From NCBI GenBank assembly GCA_023622765.1, contig JAMNYO010000012.1, positions 1 to 43,958 on the forward strand: DNA of 43,958 bases, in the 5' to 3' direction. Origin of the DNA: Bacteroidota bacterium. GTDB lineage: Bacteria; Bacteroidota; Bacteroidia; Bacteroidales; Dysgonomonadaceae. Of this stretch, positions 26,852 to 36,200 are shown piece by piece. Position 1 is the stretch's first letter, and every line of letters begins with the position of its first letter. Under the pieces are notes generated by a model. It did no database searches and was not told where the DNA came from. It saw only the letters and a program-made list of their open reading frames with translations. The position numbers were made by a program, and so were the translations under genes.

Positions 26852-27595
26852 TCAATACGCCGGCTCGAACAGGAGCCGGGCGCGGCAGGCGGCACCCCGG
26901 TCGCACGTAACGATCTGGAAAAGGTACTCATCGCCCGTGCCGGTTTCCCGGTACACTTTACCCTCATCCCCAAAGGTAAGCTCCTGAAGGAAGTTGATCT
27001 CGAACCGACGAATAAAGTGCGCCCGGTAAAAATCGGGCGAAAAGCAGTCTGAAATCCAACGGATATAATGCAGGCTGTTGGCGTGATCATTCACGTCTAT
27101 ATCGCTGTACTTGACGGTAAAGGTGTTGGTCACCTCCCCGTTAGCGCTAGGGATTCGTCCCGGTATGCCAATCGGCGTGCTTTCAGGAACGATAAAATCG
27201 CGCATAGAGGGCAACGAGTCTAGGTGAACGCTCCGGCGGGTCTCCATATCAATTGCGGCCCACGTGGAGGCGGCGTAACCGATCACCTCACCCGAGTTGT
27301 CACTAAGCCTAAAATCACGGATCGTGAACAGGGTACCCACGTGCTCTATCCAAGTCTCAATCGAGAGCGAGTCCCCCTCCGTCGGCATCCGCTTAATATC
27401 GATCACGAGCCGCGACAGCACCCACGTGTAGTTTCCCGTTTGCAACTCCAACAGGCCAAACCCGTTCTCATTGGCATTCCTGCCTGCCGTGATCAGCACG
27501 AAATTGGCCAGCGAAGCAAGCGATACCCGCCGCCTGAAATCGATATCCTGCGCTTCAATCATGTAGGTGTATTTTCCCCGAGCGTTCATCTCCAT
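26852..27595 (-). CDS. Acyl-ACP thioesterase
   Basis: The 247-residue protein has the double hot-dog fold of FatA/FatB-like acyl-ACP thioesterases, which release free fatty acids from acyl carrier protein in the cytoplasm. The N-terminal half has the RRRVSLASLANFV helix and GNYTWVLSRLVIDI strand. The C-terminal half has the catalytic region with the pattern DxNxHxN at residues 167-173. The length fits bacterial members. An ATG two codons downstream (27589) is an equal start candidate. It is alone, upstream of the repeat array. Confidence 0.9.
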   Translation of the reverse strand: MEMNARGKYTYMIEAQDIDFRRRVSLASLANFVLITAGRNANENGFGLLELQTGNYTWVLSRLVIDIKRMPTEGDSLSIETWIEHVGTLFTIRDFRLSDNSGEVIGYAASTWAAIDMETRRSVHLDSLPSMRDFIVPESTPIGIPGRIPSANGEVTNTFTVKYSDIDVNDHANSLHYIRWISDCFSPDFYRAHFIRRFEINFLQELTFGDEGKVYRETGTGDEYLFQIVTCDRGAACRARLLFEPAY

Positions 27596-27987
27596 TCTAT
27601 TTTAAACCGCGAATTTACAAAACTATTCCGATAAGTCAAATGAGCAGAGGACAAGCTTGCTTGGACTATGCCATGGCGAGGAATAGTCTAACTTCAGTGA
27701 ACTATTCCGATAAGTCAAATGAGCAAAGGACAAGCTTGCTTGGACTATGCCATGACGAGGAATAGTCTAACTTCAGTGAACTATTCCGATCATGACGAGG
27801 AATAGTCTAATTTTAATGAACTATTCCGATAAGTCAAATGAGCAGAGGACAAGCTTGCTTGGATTATGCCATGGCGAGGAATAGTCTAATATTAATGAAC
27901 TATTCCGAGAAGTCAAATGAGCAGAGGACAAGCTTGCTTGAACATCAAACTTTATGATTATATTCGCGAAAGATAAAAGATAATCGT
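27596..27987. other. Intergenic region filled by the repeat array
   Basis: Between the divergent thioesterase and serine ammonia-lyase genes lie 392 bases, most of them tandem hairpin repeats, followed by a ~45-base leader ending in TAATCGTATG. Confidence 0.8.
27622..27940. repeat. Tandem array of a 79-bp hairpin repeat
   Basis: Units start at 27622, 27701, 27780, 27820 and 27899. Full units are 66 bp, bounded by ACTATTCC and GGAATAGT, and are joined by 13-bp linkers (CTAACTTCAGTGA or CTAATTTTAATGA). Unit 3 has lost 39 inner bases but keeps both arms. Unit 5 is cut off on its right side before the leader of the serine ammonia-lyase. A diverged single copy is at 9420-9485. The identical linkers and 66-bp units exclude a CRISPR array. 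Confidence 0.9.
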
Positions 27988-29217
27988 ATGAAGTCAATCA
28001 AAAAATTGTACCGCATTGGCAACGGGCCATCGAGTAGCCACACTATGGGACCCGAAAAGGCCGCCACACTGTTCGCCGGGAAGCACCCCAACGTGAAGCG
28101 ATACGTCGTCACCCTCTACGGTAGCTTGGCCGCTACCGGCAAGGGGCACTTGACCGACCAGGCGATCTTGAACGTCTTGGAACCTATCGCACCCACCACC
28201 ATCGAGTGGCTACCGAGCACCTTCCTGCCGTTTCATCCCAACGCCATGAAGTTCGAAGCGTATGATGCCAACGACACACTTCTGGAATCTCAAACTGTTT
28301 ACAGCGTGGGGGGAGGCAGCCTTTCCGATGGTGAGAAGACCATTGGCAGCTCCGACGACGACGGGCAAACAGTTTACCCGATGAGCACCATGACCGAGGT
28401 GATGAGGTGGTGTGAACGGACGGGCAAAAGCTACTGGGAGTACGTGGAAGAGTGTGAGGGCAAGGATATCTGGGACTACCTGGATAGGGTGTGGGAGGCG
28501 ATGAGGAATGCCGTGGAAAGGGGCCTCGATAACGAGGGAGTCCTGCCCGGACCACTGAGCCTGCACCGAAAGGCTTACAGTTATCACATCAAGGCGAAAG
28601 GACACAACGCCTCGCTAAAGTCGAGGGGGCTCGTGTTTGCCTACGCGCTGGCAGTCGCTGAAGAGAACGCGGCGGGAGGCGTGATCGTGACCGCCCCCAC
28701 CTGCGGCTCTTGCGGGGTGGTCCCCGCGGTACTGTACCACCTGGAGAAGACCCGCGAGTTCAGCAAGAACCGGGTGCTGAGGGCGTTGGCGACAGCCGGG
28801 CTGGTAGGGAACTTCGTGAAGAAAAATGCCTCGATATCGGGCGCCGAGGTGGGTTGCCAAGGCGAGATAGGTACCGCGTGCGCAATGGCGGCTGCCGCCG
28901 CCAGTCAGCTCTTTGGCGGTAGCCCGGCACAAATAGAGTACGCGGCCGAGATGGGATTGGAGCACCACCTGGGGATGACCTGCGACCCGGTATGCGGGCT
29001 GGTACAGATCCCTTGCATCGAGCGAAACGCCTATGCCGCTGCCCGCGCATTAGATGCGAACATCTACTCCTCTTTTACCGACGGTATCCACCGCGTGTCG
29101 TTCGACCGGGTGGTACAGGTGATGAAAGAGACCGGGCACGACCTCCCCTCGCTCTACAAGGAGACGGGCGAAGGGGGATTGGCCAAGGGACACGTGTTCA
29201 CTTCAGGTAAGCAATAA
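27988..29217 (+). CDS. sdaA: L-serine ammonia-lyase, iron-sulfur type
   Basis: The 409-residue enzyme is a single-chain L-serine dehydratase that turns L-serine into pyruvate and ammonia in the cytoplasm. The beta-domain motif GPSSSHTMGP is at the start, and the alpha domain carries the Cys residues of the 4Fe-4S site: C239 and C242 in TCGSCG, and C332, C336 and C343 in CDPVCGLVQIPC. The start ATG has the TAATCGTATG context. It is a single gene preceded by the hairpin repeat array, which may shape its transcript leader or simply sit there. Confidence 0.93.
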   Translation: MKSIKKLYRIGNGPSSSHTMGPEKAATLFAGKHPNVKRYVVTLYGSLAATGKGHLTDQAILNVLEPIAPTTIEWLPSTFLPFHPNAMKFEAYDANDTLLESQTVYSVGGGSLSDGEKTIGSSDDDGQTVYPMSTMTEVMRWCERTGKSYWEYVEECEGKDIWDYLDRVWEAMRNAVERGLDNEGVLPGPLSLHRKAYSYHIKAKGHNASLKSRGLVFAYALAVAEENAAGGVIVTAPTCGSCGVVPAVLYHLEKTREFSKNRVLRALATAGLVGNFVKKNASISGAEVGCQGEIGTACAMAAAAASQLFGGSPAQIEYAAEMGLEHHLGMTCDPVCGLVQIPCIERNAYAAARALDANIYSSFTDGIHRVSFDRVVQVMKETGHDLPSLYKETGEGGLAKGHVFTSGKQ

Positions 29218-29431
29218 ACGGCGGGCCCATCACAGGCGCCAGGAATTGTTATTCAAGATACACGCACTCAACGGAGCACCCAACGTGAATCATTACTCCT
29301 AACTTTCTAAGCCGGTGCATACTTTTTCGGGGTTTTCACCGTTATAGGTACGGTATCACGTAATCACCCCTACCCTCGTTTCCCGGCCGGATACGCGACT
29401 TCCCGGTAAACGAGTAACTGACTAAAGAATT

Positions 29432-30022
29432 ATGATAGATTACATTAAAGGAGAGGTGGCGGAATTGAGTCCTACGTCGGTCACGCTGGAACAGGGCGGT
29501 ATCGGCTACCAGTTGAACATCACGCTCAACACATACGGTGCCCTCAGCAACCAGCCATCGGCCAAGCTCTACGTCTACGAATCGATTCGCGAAGACGCCC
29601 ACGTGCTGTTCGGCTTCATGGATAAACATGAGCGGGAGCTCTTCCTCATGCTTATCAGCGTCTCGGGCGTGGGTCCCGCCACGGCGCGGGTCATCCTCTC
29701 GTCGCTAAGTTCGAAAGAGCTGGAGAGCGTGATCGCGACCGAGAATGCGACCGTACTGCAGACGGTCAAGGGCATCGGTGCGAAAACGGCGCAACGCATC
29801 ATCGTGGACCTGAAGGATAAGATCAAGCTGACCGACGAAAGCGGCAACATCCAGCTACCCGATAAGACCGACCTGTCGGAAACAGGTCACCAGGCCGTCG
29901 CGGCCCTGGTGATGCTGGGCTTCGTGCAGACCGCCTCACGGAAGGTCGTTTCAAAAATCATCAAGGAGTCGCCCACCCTACCGGTAGAGGGGATCATCAA
30001 AGAGGCACTGAAGCGATTGTAA
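29432..30022 (+). CDS. ruvA: Holliday junction DNA helicase subunit RuvA
   Basis: The 196-residue protein has the RuvA N-terminal OB fold (MIDYIKGEVAELSPTSVTLE), two helix-hairpin-helix motifs (ISVSGVGPATARVILS and VKGIGAKTAQRIIVDLKDK) and the C-terminal domain III that contacts RuvB. It binds four-way junctions as a tetramer for branch migration. It stands directly before sprA, an order seen in many Bacteroidota genomes. Confidence 0.95.
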   Translation: MIDYIKGEVAELSPTSVTLEQGGIGYQLNITLNTYGALSNQPSAKLYVYESIREDAHVLFGFMDKHERELFLMLISVSGVGPATARVILSSLSSKELESVIATENATVLQTVKGIGAKTAQRIIVDLKDKIKLTDESGNIQLPDKTDLSETGHQAVAALVMLGFVQTASRKVVSKIIKESPTLPVEGIIKEALKRL

Positions 30023-30244
30023 CGCTTGAAAGCAAACAAGTAAACGGGTTGCGAAGCAAATATTTGCACTAAGCCGAACGCAAAGTCAACGAAGCAAACA
30101 TACAAAAACCGCCAACACGAAAATCGAGAAAGTGAAACATCCAAAGAGTCAATAACAGGTGTGATTACGTGATACGGTGTCACCACGGGGAATCCGTATT
30201 AAGCTGTTGTTGCTCTGAAAAAGTTCCTACATACACTCCTCCTG

Positions 30245-33200
30245 ATGCTCCTGTTCTCACTACTGCCAGAGAATGGGAATAGGTTATTTGCAACCTGGTC
30301 ACTCACTACCGTTTCTGCGGCACGAGAATCGGCTCCCTCGGAACTTGAAGAACCACAAAACAGCCCCTCTGACGGTAAACCATCCCCTCACGCCTTATCA
30401 CAAGAACTCGGGGAGCCGCGATACGACCCGCTCTCCAACCGTTATGTTTTTGAGAAAAAGATCGGCGGCAACGGGGTAATCGTCACGCTCACCATGACGC
30501 CGGAGGAGTACATGGCGTACCGCACCCGGCAGTTTCAAACCCGCTACTTCAGGTCCCGAAACGCCATCGGGCAAGCCGACTCCCTCACTCCACCCAGGCT
30601 GTCCTCCCTATCCACGCTTCGTGACAAGCGAAAACCCGAACAACCCACCGGAACCGTTTTCGGAGTTGGGGGCGTGCGGTTGACCACCCAAGGCACGTTT
30701 GAGGTGTCGATGGGGGTCAAACACGATAGAACCGATAACCCCACCCTCCCCCAGCGGGCAAGGCGGCGCACCACCTTTGACATGGGACAGGATATCCGGG
30801 TCAACCTGAACGCAAAGGTGGGCGAGAAGATCGACTTCGACATCAACTACGATAGCCAGGAGGGGTTCGATGTGGAGGCGAAGAAGATAAAGCTGGCGTA
30901 CCAGGGCGATGAGGATGAGATCATCCGACACCTGGAGGCGGGAAACGTGAGCATGACCACCCGCAACTCGCTCATTGACGCGGGTGAAGCGCTCTTTGGC
31001 GTCAAAGCCGACTTGCAGTTCGGGAAACTCTGGGTGAACACGCTGCTATCCCAACAAGAATCGGAAATCCGCACGGTCAACAGCCAACGGGGTGCGCAAG
31101 CCATCCCGTTCGAGATAAGTGCCGACGCGTACGACGAGAACCGCCACTTCTTTCTCGGGCATCACTTCCGCGACACCTACAACCAGGCGCTAAACCGACT
31201 CCCCTACGTCCAATCGCCCGTGCGGATCGAGCGGATCGAGGTATGGGTGACCAACCGAAGGGGGCAGTACGACCAATCGAGAGACATCGTGGCGTTTGCG
31301 GACTTGGGCGAGCGCAGTGTCATCCACAACCCGCTGTGGGAGCCAAGCGGATCGAGCACTTGGCCGGCCAACCGGACCAACACCCTATACGATCAGCTGG
31401 TCACCCAATACGCGGGCGCACGGGAGCTATCCGAAAGCGACCAACTCCTCCCCGGGAGGATGGTGGCGGGGAACGATTACGAGAAGCTGGGGAATGCAAG
31501 GCTGCTGGACCCCTCGGAGTACACGCTCCAACGGCAGTTGGGCTATATCACGCTGCGACAGCCGCTACAGCCCGATGAGGTGCTGGCGGTGACCTACGAG
31601 TTCACGGCCGACGGGCAGGCGTACCAGGTCGGCGAGTTCGCCCGCGACGTAGAACAAGGTAAAGCGCTCTTCGTGAAGCTGCTCAAACCAGTCTCCTTCT
31701 CCCCCTCCTCCAGCACTTGGGACCTGATGATGAAAAACATCTACTCGTTGGGAGCGAGCGCCTACCAAGTGGAACAAGACCGCTTCCGGCTCGATATAAG
31801 CTACCGGAGCGATAGTACAGGTACCTGGCTCGACTACCTGCCGGGGGTTGCGACACGACTTGGCGATGGTGGCGAAAGCGGGGACAGTGGAAGCGGAGAT
31901 AACGTGAACAAGAGCAACATGTCCGAGCCCCTGCTCCGCGTGATGAACCTGGACCGCCTGAACGACCGTGGAGACCCCTACCCCGACGGGATGTTTGACT
32001 TCCTGGAAGGGTTGACCATCGACAGCAATAACGGCTGCATCATCTTCCCGGTCACCGAGCCGTTTGGGTCGCACCTGCGGGCACGACTGGGCGATAACCC
32101 CTCCGTGGAGCGGTTCCTGTTCCAAGAGCTGTACGACTCCACCCGCACCGTCGCACGCCAACACCCCGAGAAGAACAAGTTCCGCCTCACCGGGGAATAC
32201 CGGGGTAACTCCGGCACGGAGATAAACCTCAATACCTACAACGTGCCCCCCGGCTCGGTAAAGGTGATGGTGGGGGGCGTACTCCTCAGCGAGGGGACCG
32301 ATTACATGGTGGACTACCTGTCGGGAACAGTACGCATCATCAACCGTTCCATCCTCGACGCGGGAACGCCTATACAGGTCACCTTAGAGGATCGGGCGGT
32401 AACGCGAAGGCAACGGAAGACACTGGCGGGAATCGACCTGCAATACAACCTGTCAAAAAACCTCATCCTCGGCGCCACGCTCATGCATTACCGGGAAAAG
32501 CCACTGGTGGTAAAAACGGCGTACAACGACGAATCGGCACGAAACACACTGTGGGGAGCGAACCTGGCCTACCGGAAGGAGTCGGTAGCGCTGACCAACC
32601 TGCTGGACAAGCTCCCCTTCGTGGAGGCGACACAACCGTCGGAGCTAACCACCCGACTGGAGTTCGCGCAGATGATACCGGGCTACCGTGAAAGCGGGGA
32701 GCACGGTGGACACTCCTACCTCGACGACTTCGAGACCTCCATCTCGGGGATCGACCTGCGCTCTCCCTACGCGTGGTCACTCGCCGCCACCCCCCACAAC
32801 GACGGGCCGGAAAGCCTCTTCCCGGAGGCAGCCCTATCCAACCACATCGATTACGGGAAAAACCGCGCGCTGCTTGCCTGGTTCTTTATCGACGGCATCT
32901 TCACGCGCACCAACTCGGGCCTCACCCCCACCCATATACGCAACGACCTGAAGCAGCTATCGGACCACCGGGTGAGGGAAGTCCTGGAGCGCGAGGTATT
33001 CCCCAACCGGCAGGCGCACCACGGTCAACCGGCCACCATACCGATACTCAACCTCTCCTACTACCCCGACGAGCGGGGTCCTTACAACCTCGACACCAAC
33101 GTCGACAACGAGGGAAGGCTCTTAAACCCGAAAGAACGGTGGGGAGGTATCACCCGACGCATGGATATCCGCGATTTTGAGGAGGCCAACATCGAGTACA

Positions 33201-36200
33201 TCGAATTCTGGCTGATGGATCCGTTCGCACACGACACGCTGGGTACCGCACGGGGGGGTGACCTCTACTTCAACCTGGGCACCATCTCGGAAGACGTGCT
33301 GAAAGATGGCAAAAAATTCTTCGAAAACGGGCTGCCGGTAGATGGCGACAGCGAGGCCGTGGGGTACAGCGTTTGGGGTAAATACCCCAAACGGGCATCC
33401 ACCGTCTACGCGTTCGACCACTCGCTGGGCATGGAGTCGCTTCGGATACAGGACGTGGGATTGAACGGGTTGAGCACCCAGGAGGAGAAAAACTACCCCA
33501 CCTACATAGAATACCTCGATCAGCTACAAGCGAGGCTATCCGATGTGACTATCGCCCGCATGAATGAGGATCCCCAATCGCCGCTCAACGACCCGGCGGG
33601 CGACAATTTCCGTCACTACCGCGGCACGGAGCAAGATCGACTGAACATGAGCATCTTAGAGCGATACAAGCACTATAACAACACCGAGGGGAACTCAATC
33701 GCCCAGGAGGAAGACCCCTACGCGAGTACCGCGAAGAGCGTACCCGACGTGGAGGACCTCGATCACGACAACACGCTGAACGAGCAGGAAGCCTACTACC
33801 AATACCGGATATCGCTCCGTCCCGACGAGATGGAGGTGGGTCGCAACCACATTACCGACAAGCGGGAGGCGAGCGTGCGGCTGCGGGACGGCAGCGATGG
33901 AAAGGTGACCTGGTACCAGTTCAAGATCCCTATCCGGGAATACCAGGGCAAGTCGGGCAACATACAGGGCTTCAACAACATTCGCTTCATGCGGATGTTC
34001 CTGACCGATTTCGAGGAGCCTGCCTTCCTGCGCTTCGCAACGCTGGAACTGGTACGGGGCGAGTGGCGGGAGTACCAAAAAGACCTGACCACCGGAGGGG
34101 GAGTAACGGGGACGGGGCAACTCGATATATCTGCAGTGAACATCGAGGAAAATGGGAGCCGCTCGCCGGTGAACTACGTGCTACCCCCCGGGGTCACCCG
34201 GGTGATTGACCCGGGCGAACCGCAACTGAGGCAGGAGAACGAGCAGTCGCTCTCGCTGAAAGTGACCCGCCTGGAAGCGGGTGGCGAGCGGGCCGTGTAC
34301 CGGAACCGGACGTATGACGCTCGTCGCCACAAGCGATTGCAGATGTTCGTGCACGCTGAGCAGGTAAAAGAGGAAGCCACCACACTGAACGATGGCGACC
34401 TCACCCTCTTCATACGGATGGGGTCGGACTTTCGGGACAACTATTACGAGTACGAAGTTCCACTGCGAATCACGCCAGAGGGACAATACAGCACCTACAA
34501 CAAGAGCGACCAAGAGGCGGTATGGCCGGAAGAGAACCGGTTGGACTTCCCATTGTCGCTGCTCACGAACCTGAAGCTGGAGAGGGATGCCGATACCGAC
34601 TTCACGCGCAACACCACCACGCGTACCCCCTACTCCAAGGCCGACCCGGAGAAACCCAACAACCGGGTGACCGTCACGGGGCACCCGTCGTTAGCCGAGG
34701 TGAGCGTCATCATGATCGGGATACGAAACCGCTCCGGAAGCCAACGCTCGGCCGAGGTGTGGGTGAATGAACTGCGGCTAAGCGATTACGACGAAAAAGG
34801 GGGCTGGGCAGCACGGGGTGAGGTGCAGCTTGCCCTGTCGGACCTGGGAACGGTCCACCTCTCGGGACAGAAGGAGACGGCCGGTTTCGGGGCGCTGAGC
34901 CAACGGCTCATGCAGCGGCGCAACGACGATTTCCAGTCGCTCCACTTCATGGTGAACCTGGAGCTGGGACGCTTCCTCCCGAAGCAGGCGAAAATTAGCG
35001 CCCCGCTCTACTACAGCCTCTCCAACCAGCTCTCCTCACCGCTCTACGACCCTCTGAACCAGGACATCCTCTTTGCCGAGTCGATCGACCGGGTAGAGAA
35101 CCCGCACCACCGCGACTCGCTGCGTAACCGCACCACCTCGCGCACCCTAAGCCGAAGCATGAGCTTGAGCAACGTGAAAGTCAATATCCAGAGCCGCAAC
35201 CCGATGCCATATGACCCGGCGAACTTCAACTTCACCTACGCGAACAGCCTGAACCAATTCCACGACCCAACGACGGAGTACGCCACCCACAAGAGCCAGC
35301 GGCTGGAAGCGCGATACCTCTACGCACCCGAAGCACGCGCCGTGCAACCCTTGAAAAAAGTGAATAAACTCACTTTTAGGCCTTTACCAAACCAGCTGCA
35401 ACTACACTCCAACCTGATGCGCCAATACCAGGAGAGGCAACTTCGTGACCTGACCCAACAAGCGGGCGGCGGGAGGAACACGGGGCAGCTTACTTTCGGA
35501 GGTCGCTTCACCTGGGACAGGGGTTTCGCCCTCGCATGGGATATCACCCCGCGCCTGAAAACCTCCTTCCGCTCGGGCACCATAGCAGAGGTAGAGGAGC
35601 CTTACCTACAGGTAAACAAGCGGATCAACCGAAGCGATTACGAGGTGTGGCGAGACTCGGTAGCCCACAGTATCCGAAATTTGGGACTACCCAACCTGTA
35701 CGAGCAGAGTGCCGATGCAACCTATACCCTCCCGTTCGCCGCCATCGCCCCTTTGGACTGGATCAACGCGAGCGGTGCGTACAGCTCTGCCTACCAGTGG
35801 GAACGGGGCGCTAGATTCGACGACAAGACGCTGAACATGGGAAATTTCCTCCAAAACCAGCTGTCGCTCACCCTCAACGGCCAACTTAACCTGCTGTCGC
35901 TCTACAACAAGTCGCCATTCCTGCGTGAAGCCAACGAGCGGTTTAGCGAGGAGGAAGTCGGTGCGGGGGGAACAAGAGCTAGGAGAGCTGGTACGGGCGG
36001 CAACGTACGGGGTGGTACAGGTTCGCTCGCGAACAATTTCGCCCTGTTCGTCGCAAGAACCGCGATGATGGTGCGCTCGGTTGGCTTCAACTTCAGCCAC
36101 AAAACGCGCACCGATATCCCCGGCTTCAAGCCAATGATTGGTGACCTCTTCGGGCAACGAGGCGGTTCAGACGGACTGGAACCGGGCCTGGGCTTCGCTT

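Noticed and set aside
27622-27940. Possible CRISPR array
   Set aside because: The 66-bp units are separated by 13-bp linkers that are themselves near-identical, so there are no unique spacers, and no Cas gene is nearby.
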